A program made the position numbers and the translations under genes. Source: Pseudocolwellia sp049933045 (GTDB lineage: Bacteria > Pseudomonadota > Gammaproteobacteria > Enterobacterales > Alteromonadaceae). Taken from it: 64,000 nucleotides of DNA. The stretch covers positions 992,001 through 1,056,000 of the forward strand of contig NZ_CP187926.1 of assembly GCF_049933045.1 (NCBI RefSeq). The letters are read 5' to 3'. Each line of letters opens with the position of its first letter. Position 1 is the first letter of the stretch. The notes beneath the pieces are model-generated. The model saw only the letters and a list, made by a program, of their open reading frames with translations, did not search any database and was not told where the DNA came from. Below, piece by piece: positions 1 to 8,033 of the stretch.

Positions 1-1868
1 GTGGTGCAGCGCTTAAGGTTTTTACTCAAGTTACCCATCAAATCCCTATGTTGTCTCTTGATAACGTATTTTCGCAAGATGAATGGAACGGCTTTGTAAA
101 ACGACTAAATGATCGCTTAGGCAAAACAGATACATTAAAAATATGTGCAGAACCTAAATTAGATGGTTTAGCGGTTAGTTTACGTTACGAAAAAGGCATT
201 CTTGTTCAAGCTGCAACACGTGGTGATGGAGCGACAGGTGAGAACATTACAGAAAATGTAAGAACCATTAAATGTATTCCACTGCGTTTAACGGGTGATG
301 ATCACCCTGACATTATTGAAGTTCGTGGTGAAGTATTTATGCCAAAAGCTAGCTTCGAAAAACTTAACGAAATCGCAATAAAGAAAGGCGAAAAAACTTT
401 CGCTAACCCTAGAAATGCTGCTGCAGGAAGTTTAAGACAACTCGATTCTAAAATTACCTCGCAACGTAACTTAGCTTTTTATGCATACGGCTTAGGTTTT
501 GTGGGAGATTTTGTTGACGAGCAAGCTGTTGAAAATACGGCTTGGTTATCAAACTCTCATCATCAACGTTTATGTCAAGTTAAAGCGCTGGGTTTACCTA
601 TGTGCCCTGAAGTTAGATTGCTTGAAAATACAGATGAATGTGAAAGTTTCTACCAAGACATTTTAAATAGCCGATCTGATTTATCTTACGAAATTGACGG
701 GACTGTACTTAAAGTTGATGATATTTCACTTCAACAAAAATTAGGTTTTGTTGCTAAAGCTCCACGTTGGGCAATGGCATATAAATTTCCAGCTCAAGAA
801 GAATTAACGATACTAGAAGATGTTGAATTCCAAGTCGGCCGTACAGGTGCAATAACGCCAGTAGCACGTTTAAAGCCTGTTTTTGTTGGTGGTGTAACCG
901 TCAGTAATGCAACGTTGCATAACCAAGATGAAATAGACCGTTTAGGTATTAAGATAAACGACACGGTTATTATCAGAAGAGCAGGCGATGTTATACCTCA
1001 AATTGTGAGCATTGTAATAGACAAACGTCCAGATAACGCCAAAGAGATTCTTTTTCCGACCAGTTGCCCTGTGTGTGATTCGGCAGTGTTAAAAGCGGAA
1101 GGTGAAGCGGTATTGCGTTGCACAGGTGGCTTGTTTTGTGGCGCACAACGCAAAGAAGCCATAAAGCACTTTGCCTCAAGAAAAGCCATTGATATTGACG
1201 GTTTAGGTGATAAGTTAGTTGAACAATTGGTTGATGAAAAGCTTATCGCAACTGCTGCCGATCTATTTAGGTTGACTGAGTTAAGTGTTAGCACTCTAGA
1301 AAGAATGGGACAAAAATCAGCAGCGAATTTAATTACTGGAATGGAAAAAGCAAGACAAACAACCTTACCTAAGTTTATCTATTCGCTAGGTATTCGCGAA
1401 GTGGGAGAAACCACAGCAAATAATTTAGCACATTACTTTTTGACTTTTGATGCACTTAAAAGCGCAGATGAAGAAACTTTACAAAAAGTTCCTGATGTCG
1501 GCGTTATTGTTGCTAAAAATATCCTTCAGTTCTTCAAGCAAGAACATAATATTGAAGTGGTTTCAGACTTAACCGACTTTATGAGTTGGCCTGAAATTAA
1601 AACAGTATCTGCTGATGAACAGCCGTTATTAGATAAAACTTTTGTGTTAACAGGTACGCTTAGCCAAATGGGACGTAATGAAGCTAAAGCAGCTCTACAG
1701 TCTTTAGGTGCTAAAGTTTCAGGTAGTGTTTCTGCTAAAACGGATTATTTAGTTGCGGGTGAAAAGGCTGGTTCTAAGTTAACTAAGGCACAAGATCTTG
1801 GCGTAGAAGTATTAACAGAAGATGAACTAGTTCAACTCTTTAAAGAACATAATATTACTGATTTCTAA
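1..1868 (+). CDS. ligA: NAD-dependent DNA ligase LigA (5' end outside window)
   Basis: Seals nicks in duplex DNA during replication and repair, using NAD+ as adenylate donor. The reading frame is open from base 3, ahead of the first ATG at 48, and the extra residues (…HQIPMLSLDN) match the conserved LigA segment, so the gene is cut by the window edge and lacks roughly its first 50 residues. The adenylation motif KLDG is at bases 156-167. A four-cysteine zinc finger (CPVC…CTGGLFC) lies near 1063-1140, followed by the helix-hairpin-helix region and a C-terminal BRCT domain from about 1620. Transcription probably stops at the hairpin at 1895-1927. Confidence 0.97.
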   Translation, partial: GAALKVFTQVTHQIPMLSLDNVFSQDEWNGFVKRLNDRLGKTDTLKICAEPKLDGLAVSLRYEKGILVQAATRGDGATGENITENVRTIKCIPLRLTGDDHPDIIEVRGEVFMPKASFEKLNEIAIKKGEKTFANPRNAAAGSLRQLDSKITSQRNLAFYAYGLGFVGDFVDEQAVENTAWLSNSHHQRLCQVKALGLPMCPEVRLLENTDECESFYQDILNSRSDLSYEIDGTVLKVDDISLQQKLGFVAKAPRWAMAYKFPAQEELTILEDVEFQVGRTGAITPVARLKPVFVGGVTVSNATLHNQDEIDRLGIKINDTVIIRRAGDVIPQIVSIVIDKRPDNAKEILFPTSCPVCDSAVLKAEGEAVLRCTGGLFCGAQRKEAIKHFASRKAIDIDGLGDKLVEQLVDEKLIATAADLFRLTELSVSTLERMGQKSAANLITGMEKARQTTLPKFIYSLGIREVGETTANNLAHYFLTFDALKSADEETLQKVPDVGVIVAKNILQFFKQEHNIEVVSDLTDFMSWPEIKTVSADEQPLLDKTFVLTGTLSQMGRNEAKAALQSLGAKVSGSVSAKTDYLVAGEKAGSKLTKAQDLGVEVLTEDELVQLFKEHNITDF

Positions 1869-1894
1869 ATTAATAAATTATAAATTTTGAACAT

Positions 1895-1927
1895 AAAAAA
1901 GGCTAAAATATTATTTTAGCCTTTTTT
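1895..1927. terminator. Bidirectional rho-independent terminator, ligA/ompA
   Basis: Near-perfect stem with AAAAAAGGCTAAAAT pairing to ATTTTAGCCTTTTTT and a short loop. It has A and T tracts on both sides, so it can end both ligA (+) and the convergent porin gene (-). Confidence 0.85.
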
Positions 1928-1996
1928 AATATCTATTCGTAAAGTGTAATTAACTAAAATAAAGTATTAAAACCTCATATTCGTTAGTATTTACTC

Positions 1997-3157
1997 TTAA
2001 CGTTTAACTGGAGTTTTCTTATCTACACTGATGTTTGCAACAATTCTACGGTTTTCAATGTTAGCCGCTCTAGTTTTAGCTGTGTTTAATAAACGTTCTT
2101 CACCGTAGCCAATTGCTGTCAATCTGTCAGCATCGATACCGTATTTACTTGTTAGTAAGTTAACTACTGAATCAGCACGTAATTGAGATAACGTTTTGTT
2201 TAATACTGCTTCGCCAGGAGCTGAAGCGTGACCTTCAATAACAATGTTTACAGATTCGTAAGTTTTTAAGAAATCAGCAACTTCTTCAACTTTATCAAAA
2301 TACTTAGGTTTAATTACAGCATTGTTATTATCAAAGTTAATTAAAAGGTTCATTGTTGCATCATCTTCCATGTATAAAGTACAGCCAGTAGCATCTACTT
2401 TATATTCCATAGGAGAGTTTTTACATTGATCTTTAGCATCTGCAACACCATCTTTATCAGCATCAGACATAGAAACAGCACAACCAGTAGCATCTACTTT
2501 TGCGTTAATTGGTGTGTTTTGACATAGGTCGTTAGCATCTGTAACGCCATCTTTATCAGTATCGATCATTGTTGGAGGTTTAGCAGCTGTAGATACTGGA
2601 GTTGATTTAGCATCACCAAAAAAGTAAGTGAAACCAATTTGAGCTGATATATCATCATAATACTCATCGAATTGGTAATGTGCTTTAGTTTCGATGTATA
2701 TCGCTGTTTTTTCGCTTAAGTAGTGTCTGTAACCTAAACCTAAGTTAGCAGATAATTCAGATTCAACAATATCTAACTCGCTAAACCCAGCTACTAAATA
2801 GAAGTTTTGCTCTGTTGGGAAGTATAAAACATCTAACGCGATACTTGATGAATTAGGTTCGTCAAAACCTCTTCTTGTAGAGTCTAGGTTTATGTGAGTA
2901 TAACCTAATCTTAATTCTGTTGTAGTGCTTAAACGGTAACCTAATTCGGCACCAAAACCATCACCATTATTAATTTTAGATGCAGGATCGCTTGTTAATA
3001 AACGTTCGTTATCTGTATGAATATGGTAAAGATGAATACCAGCATAAGCTGTACCAACTAAGTCTTCTGCTTTTGGTTGTTCTGCTAAAGCAGTAGTTGA
3101 TATAAATAAAGACGAAATTGCTACTGCAACTGCATTACGTATAGTTGATGTTTTCAT
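1997..3157 (-). CDS. OmpA-family outer-membrane porin
   Basis: Outer-membrane protein of 386 residues that anchors the outer membrane to peptidoglycan. Residues 1-25 form a signal peptide ending ALA|E. Next comes an eight-stranded-type beta-barrel domain to about residue 180, with repeated aromatic/polar alternation (LGLGYRHYL, IGFTYFFG). Two thrombospondin type 3-like calcium repeats follow (DTDKDGVTDANDLC and DADKDGVADAKDQC). The C-terminal OmpA/MotB peptidoglycan-binding domain ends the protein, with INFDNNNAVIKP, EGHAS and the ENRRI signature. It appears monocistronic. The family is clear, but orthology to enterobacterial OmpA is not, so I give no symbol. Confidence 0.93.
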   Translation of the reverse strand: MKTSTIRNAVAVAISSLFISTTALAEQPKAEDLVGTAYAGIHLYHIHTDNERLLTSDPASKINNGDGFGAELGYRLSTTTELRLGYTHINLDSTRRGFDEPNSSSIALDVLYFPTEQNFYLVAGFSELDIVESELSANLGLGYRHYLSEKTAIYIETKAHYQFDEYYDDISAQIGFTYFFGDAKSTPVSTAAKPPTMIDTDKDGVTDANDLCQNTPINAKVDATGCAVSMSDADKDGVADAKDQCKNSPMEYKVDATGCTLYMEDDATMNLLINFDNNNAVIKPKYFDKVEEVADFLKTYESVNIVIEGHASAPGEAVLNKTLSQLRADSVVNLLTSKYGIDADRLTAIGYGEERLLNTAKTRAANIENRRIVANISVDKKTPVKR

Positions 3158-3417
3158 GTTTTTGTTTCTCTATTAAAATAATTGTGTGGATTGTAGCTAA
3201 ACTTTCTTCTGTTAACAATATATTTACATTTAAAAGTTCAACTTTAAATGTAAACTTATATGAATATATCGAATCTACATTTTCTTAAAGTAAAGCGTCG
3301 GTAGTGCTAATTAGTGATATTATATATAGCATATTGAGTTATTTATCTGCGTTACATCAAATAACTTGTTTAAACATAGTACGAATAGGGATTTTTTTGA
3401 AAACTAATACAAATAAA

Positions 3418-5073
3418 ATGAGTTTCTTTTATTTTTTCTCTTTTTTAAAGCAATATAAGAAAGGCGTGCTCATTGTTATTTTCTTGATGGTGCTAGAAAG
3501 CTTCGTCAGTTTGAGTGTTCCTTGGTTTGCAGGTAAATTTTCGAAAAGTGTTTTAGAAAACCAGACTTTTTTCGATTTTGGTTATAAATGGTTAGCTCTT
3601 ATTTGGTTATCTTTATTTGTACTCCAAGCTATTCTACGTTTCTTTTCAACCTATAAAATTAACTATATTGGTGCGCAAATTTTAACTCAGTTGAGTTGTC
3701 GACTTTACGACCATATTCAGTTACTGCCAGTTAAATACTTTAATAACAATAAAAAAGGCGAAACACTGGCTTTACTAAGTAACGATGTAAGCATTATTAG
3801 TTATTTTCTCTCAGGCATTATCACCAGCTTAGTTCCATCATTACTTATATTAATAGGCTCTTTGGTGCTGATGGCGTCTATTAGTTTGACCATTACCATG
3901 ATTATTATTTGTATGGTGCCAGCCTTCTTTATTTTATTGAAGGTTTTAGGAAAAGGCATTAAACCTTTAACTGAAGATATAGTGCAAGGGCAAGCAACGT
4001 CAGTGGCAATTGCGAGTGAGAATTTTGGGGTTATTAAGTTAGTAAAAGCCTTTTCAAGAGAAAATGTAGAATCGAATCGATTTAAAAATAATGCCTACAA
4101 AATTCAAGAACTTCGTCGAAAACAACTAAAAATCCAAGCTGTGTTATCGCCTTTAATTCAATTATTGGTAACGTCTGGCGTATTGATGGTGGTTGTAGTG
4201 AGCGCTATACATTATCAAACAGGTAAGTTAACCATGCCTGATCTGATTACCTTATTAATGTACGGTTTGTTATTTGCTCGCCCTATGAGTGCATTAGCTA
4301 ATTTGTATGGTCAAGTCCAGCAAGCATTAGGTGCATCAAAGCGATTAATTAATGTATTTAATATGTCTCCAGAGCCTATTGATAATAAGGAAGGTGAGAA
4401 AAGTATTTCAAACAATATGATTTCTTTCAAAAATATCAGCTTCAGTTATACCTCAAACGAGCGATTATTAAATAACGTAAATATTGATATTAAATCAGGT
4501 GAAACCTTAGTTATTCTTGGTCAAAATGGTAAAGGTAAAACAACCGTTCTGCATTTATTAATGCGCTTTATTGAACCATCAACAGGTGTTATTACTCTTG
4601 GCGATACTAATATTAATGAAATTAATTTATCAGTATTAAGAAAATACATAGGTTTTGTTTCTCAAGATATAGCCTTATGTGATGGCACAATAATGGACAA
4701 TATTGCTTATGGTTATCCACAAGCAACAAAAGAAGAGATTAAAGCTGTAGCAGTGAAAGCAGGAGCTCATGAGTTTATTAGTGAGCTAGAATTAGGCTAT
4801 AAAACTCAAGTTGGTGAAAATGGAGCTTTACTCTCAGGAGGACAACGTCAACGATTATCATTAGCTCGAGCATTATTGGCTAAACCCTCGGTATTATTGC
4901 TTGATGAACCTACTTCTATGATAGATAAAGAAGGTAAAGCAGATTTCAACTCTCAATTAGCCACGTTATTAAAAGATCAAACCGTGATTATTGTTACACA
5001 TGAAAAACATTTAGCTGAAATAGCGGATCGGATTGTTACGATTGAGAATGGAAAATTAGTTGATATTAATTAA
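3418..5073 (+). CDS. MsbA-like ABC transporter, fused permease and ATPase
   Basis: Half-transporter of about 551 residues expected to work as a homodimeric exporter in the inner membrane. The N-terminal half is a six-helix ABC exporter domain. The C-terminal half is an ATPase with Walker A GQNGKGKTT, signature LSGGQRQR, Walker B LLLDEPT and switch histidine VTHE. The frame is open back to a GTG at 3304, but the family begins near MSFFYF. A TTG at 3397 six bases after AGGG is a credible alternative start. It stands alone with no periplasmic adaptor or substrate gene nearby, so the substrate (lipid, drug or peptide) cannot be inferred. A MITE-like element lies 13 bp after the stop. Confidence 0.88.
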   Translation: MSFFYFFSFLKQYKKGVLIVIFLMVLESFVSLSVPWFAGKFSKSVLENQTFFDFGYKWLALIWLSLFVLQAILRFFSTYKINYIGAQILTQLSCRLYDHIQLLPVKYFNNNKKGETLALLSNDVSIISYFLSGIITSLVPSLLILIGSLVLMASISLTITMIIICMVPAFFILLKVLGKGIKPLTEDIVQGQATSVAIASENFGVIKLVKAFSRENVESNRFKNNAYKIQELRRKQLKIQAVLSPLIQLLVTSGVLMVVVVSAIHYQTGKLTMPDLITLLMYGLLFARPMSALANLYGQVQQALGASKRLINVFNMSPEPIDNKEGEKSISNNMISFKNISFSYTSNERLLNNVNIDIKSGETLVILGQNGKGKTTVLHLLMRFIEPSTGVITLGDTNINEINLSVLRKYIGFVSQDIALCDGTIMDNIAYGYPQATKEEIKAVAVKAGAHEFISELELGYKTQVGENGALLSGGQRQRLSLARALLAKPSVLLLDEPTSMIDKEGKADFNSQLATLLKDQTVIIVTHEKHLAEIADRIVTIENGKLVDIN

Positions 5074-5086
5074 CTTCAGCTTACTA

Positions 5087-5363
5087 GGGTCTGTTGATCT
5101 TTCAGGGTTAAATTTTATTCAATTTAAAACGGATTTAATCGCGATGTGAGCTTTGTCTAATAGTTATTCTATTAAAAAAGCGAACAGCAATGAGTAAATT
5201 CGTTTTAAATGAACCCAAAGGGCAGCATGTGTTTGAAATTCCTAACTTTGGATAGACAGGGCGTTATCGTCTGTTCGAGTAGCTAGCTACACATCACAGA
5301 CTCAGCCTTGTCTAAATATCAAACACCTTGCTGTAAAAATAATATCGAAAGATCAACAGCCCC
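5087..5363 (+). mobile_element. MITE-like element, family A, copy 1
   Basis: A 277-bp element with terminal inverted repeats GGGTCTGTTGATCTTTC and GAAAGATCAACAGCCCC, flanked by TA on both sides (5085-5086 and 5364-5365). It carries an inner inverted repeat (TGTGTTTGA … TCAAACACC) and the palindrome GTAGCTAGCTAC. About 150 bp of its left half are identical to the copy at 12548. It differs from the other copies by a replaced segment near 5240-5258 that stops the internal reading frame. No transposase is encoded. The TA target fits IS630/mariner-type transposition, which is inference. Confidence 0.85.
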
Positions 5364-5402
5364 TAACTTAAACTGAATATATATTTAGTTTAAGTTAGTA
5401 GA
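5364..5402. repeat. Long palindrome interrupted by MITE insertion
   Basis: The arms ACTTAAACT… and …AGTTTAAGT flank an inner AT palindrome and can form a nearly unbroken hairpin. The left arm is cut by the MITE. Joining the sequence left of 5085 to base 5364 across a single TA restores a 14-bp perfect arm, TACTAACTTAAACT, facing AGTTTAAGTTAGTA. There is no T tract, so it is not an obvious terminator. Confidence 0.7.
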
Positions 5403-5423
5403 CAAAGCCTGTCAGATTTCAGT

Positions 5424-5864
5424 TTACCAAAGCCCTTTAAACCAAGTCCAAATCCCAAATGAAAACCCAGGCAATAAATCTATACCAAGAGCTGACTTAA
5501 TTAAATACAACACAAGTAAGCCAAGCGCTGCACAGAACATTAAAAATATCGAAGAAAATATTGCTGAGGTCACAAGTGATAAGCGTTTTTCTTGACGTGT
5601 TAGTTCTCTGTGGTTACGTCCAATAAGCATTACATAATAAAAGCGCCAACGATAAAATGGAATTTTAAACGTACCACGTTTATCTACTGCATGGTTTCCC
5701 CAACTTCTTGAGCCAATTGCTGTCATCAAGTTCGTGAGTTGCTCATCATCAAAACTTTCAGCAACCTTTTTAGGCATACGCGATAATAAATTCTTTATAA
5801 CGGGATCGTTTTTAACACTTCGATTAGACGTTGTTGATTGTGTATTATCTGATGATGTTTTCAA
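5424..5864 (-). CDS. Conserved hypothetical membrane protein
   Basis: I do not recognise a named family for this 146-residue protein. It has a polar N-terminus, then a soluble segment (MPKKVAESFDDEQL, RGTFKIPFYRWRFYYV) that reads like a conserved Alteromonadales motif. Two likely membrane helices follow near residues 97-130 and the C-terminus is tryptophan-rich. The basic stretch RNHRELTRQEKR just before the first helix suggests a cytoplasmic N-terminus. It is 54 bp downstream of another small membrane protein on the same strand, so the two may be co-transcribed. Function unknown. Confidence 0.7.
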   Translation of the reverse strand: MKTSSDNTQSTTSNRSVKNDPVIKNLLSRMPKKVAESFDDEQLTNLMTAIGSRSWGNHAVDKRGTFKIPFYRWRFYYVMLIGRNHRELTRQEKRLSLVTSAIFSSIFLMFCAALGLLVLYLIKSALGIDLLPGFSFGIWTWFKGLW

Positions 5865-5918
5865 TGTCAGTCCTTGATTCTTAAAAGCTTGTTTTTTAAT
5901 TTATAACTCAATGATCTA

Positions 5919-6278
5919 CTAAATAAATAACATGTATAAATAAATGAGTGCTGGAAACGGAATAAGTAATGTAAAAATAAGAGCTTCGCACCATTCTATT
6001 GTTCGATAAAAGTTATACCAAGATGGGTTTTTAGCTTTTTTTGAAGGTAAATTTTTAAAGAAAAAAATAAATGACGCAAACACCAACATCTGTAAAGCAA
6101 AAAACACTATAAATAAAGCTAACCAAACAAGTGGAGCAGGCGTAGATAACTCTATTTGATTTTGAAGTATCAAAAAAAGAATAAAACTGAATAAGCTCCA
6201 TTGTAATAACCGCCAACGCTTATGCCAGAAAATAGTGGCGACTTGATTAAAAATATGGGGCGTTAACAAATACTTCAT
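5919..6278 (-). CDS. Hypothetical small membrane protein
   Basis: About 119 residues with three strongly hydrophobic stretches (near LFSFILFLIL, VWLALFIVFFALQMLVF and ALIFTLLIPFPALIYLYML), so an integral inner-membrane protein. The frame extends to a TTG at 6317, but the ATG at 6278 is the more likely start. It lies just upstream of the other unknown membrane protein at 5424 on the same strand, perhaps as a two-gene unit. No family or catalytic residues recognised. Confidence 0.6.
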   Translation of the reverse strand: MKYLLTPHIFNQVATIFWHKRWRLLQWSLFSFILFLILQNQIELSTPAPLVWLALFIVFFALQMLVFASFIFFFKNLPSKKAKNPSWYNFYRTIEWCEALIFTLLIPFPALIYLYMLFI

Positions 6279-6476
6279 AAAGTTTACGACTGAATACCTA
6301 AATAGCGTGAAATACAATGGTTGATAATTATAGTATAGCTAAATTCCCTTTTAAGATGCAGTTATCATTCAATATTATTTTAATTTTTCAGCCTTCATGG
6401 CTTATGTAGGATGTTCTACATTCGATATTTAATCGTCAGTCACCTTGCCTTCAGTATTCTATATTTTATATCAAGG

Positions 6477-6607
6477 TGTTGTTGATCTTTCAGGGTTAAG
6501 TTTTAAATAATCTTAAAGGGTAATAGCTGTCTAAATTTATATGACGTTATCGCCTACTTGAACAGCTATCTTCATGCCATATACTCTGGATTACCTAAAT
6601 TAAAGAC
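6477..6607 (+). repeat. Decayed, internally deleted MITE copy (family A)
   Basis: Begins with GTTGATCTTTCAGGGTTAAG, nearly identical to the left end of the intact elements. Around 6531-6567 it resembles their middle (AAATTTATA..ACGTTATCG). It ends with a trace of the right end (AAAGACCCC). About half of the internal sequence is missing. Confidence 0.55.
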
Positions 6608-7319
6608 CCCAAAAATGTCTATAAAACTAATCTAAAAATCTTGATAGTGTTTGATTTTTAGGTGAAAGTCTTTTTTATCAATTACTTAGTGTTTTTTCCT
6701 TTAAGTATCTCATTCTTGGTTAAATTCTTTGACATGAATTGTGAAGCTTTTGTGATAACTCTGTGATGCGATCGAGATTGTTTTCTTTCATAATTATATT
6801 CTATTGATTTATTACCAAATAAAAAACTCTTGAGTTAATGGTTTACTGTGTTTAGAAACATGTATCAACTACTTATACGTTTTTAGCATTAAGGTATTGT
6901 TTTTAATCATTAACTTTTGGTTGTTAACTGAACAAAATAAACAGACCAAATGCGCTTTAGTTTATATTTAGCCTACATTTAGTTTAAGTTATTTTGTTTT
7001 TGACGAAAGTATTTGTTCATTAACAAGTTCATATGACTCAGGTACCGATAATAATAGTGAGCTTATGTCGATTATTCTTACTCCTTCTGCAGAGGAAAAG
7101 AATCGCATAATATTAAGAATAAACTTGATTATGCAGTAATGCATTTAAGTGTTTTTTATCAAATAGACAGTTAAACAATATTTAACGTTCTCTTTAATAA
7201 AAAATATACAGGTTTGTTTATTCAGCATAAGCATCAATATTAGACGGGTTATAATAGTGCTAAAGAAAAGCAGCAAATTATTGCATAAGCTTTCTTATTA
7301 ATGATCGAAGGATTACCAA
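6608..7319. other. Long intergenic region upstream of two-component operon
   Basis: About 700 bp of AT-rich sequence between the decayed MITE and the response regulator. I see no convincing gene, tRNA or strong hairpin. A 24-codon frame at 7067 has no good ribosome site. It presumably holds the promoter of the two-component operon; AAGGA lies just before the start codon at 7320. Confidence 0.5.
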
Positions 7320-8033
7320 ATGGATAACATTTTGGTTGTTGAAGACGAACAAGATATAGCAGATTTAATTAAGTTGAATTTAGAAGAATTATCGTTAGAA
7401 GTTACACACAGTTTAACAGGAGAAAGAGCTTTAGAATTAACGTCAAGTAACAATTACGATGTCATACTTCTCGATGTAATGTTGCCTGGTATTTCAGGTT
7501 TAGATGTTTGTCGACAGTTACGAGAGCAAAAACCTGAGCAAGCTATTTTGATGGTGACATCACGAGATTCTGAAATAGACAGAGTATTAGGGCTAGAATT
7601 AGGCGCTGATGATTATATGACAAAACCCTTTAGCGTAAGGGAATTGCAAGCAAGAGTTAGAAGTTTATTAAGAAGGGCGCATTTATTAAGTAATGCGCAA
7701 CAAACAGCTGAATCTGACGAATGTTTAAAGGTAGGTAATTTACAAATAGACCACCTTTCTCACCGAACAACATTAGCAGGTAAAAATATAGAGTTAACCT
7801 CAACAGAATACGATTTACTCTTGTATTTGGCATCACATCCAGAACAAGTTTTTTCACGTTCACAGCTATTAAGTTCCGTTTGGGGTTATCACCACAGTGG
7901 ATACGAACATACGGTTAATTCTCATATTAATCGTTTAAGAAGTAAGATTGAAAAAGATGCGACTAGCCCTGAAATAGTACAAACAGTATGGGGGGTTGGT
8001 TATAAGTTTTGTAAACAAGGCGTAAGTGCATGA
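7320..8033 (+). CDS. OmpR-family response regulator
   Basis: DNA-binding half of a two-component system, 237 residues. The receiver domain has the acidic pair at E8/D9, the phosphoacceptor D52 (ILLDVMLP), T80 and K102 (TKPF). The C-terminal winged-helix domain carries the conserved LTSTEYDLLLYL and the VWGVGYKF ending. Its stop overlaps the kinase start by four bases (ATGA), so the pair is translationally coupled. Target genes are unknown. The convergent neighbour is fadE, but convergence says nothing about regulation. Confidence 0.93.
   Translation: MDNILVVEDEQDIADLIKLNLEELSLEVTHSLTGERALELTSSNNYDVILLDVMLPGISGLDVCRQLREQKPEQAILMVTSRDSEIDRVLGLELGADDYMTKPFSVRELQARVRSLLRRAHLLSNAQQTAESDECLKVGNLQIDHLSHRTTLAGKNIELTSTEYDLLLYLASHPEQVFSRSQLLSSVWGYHHSGYEHTVNSHINRLRSKIEKDATSPEIVQTVWGVGYKFCKQGVSA

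Noticed and set aside
998..1294. 98-codon minus-strand frame inside ligA
   Set aside because: Antisense shadow of a conserved coding region.
7067..7141. 24-codon frame MSIILTPSAEE… before the response regulator
   Set aside because: No clear ribosome site and too short to support without homologues.
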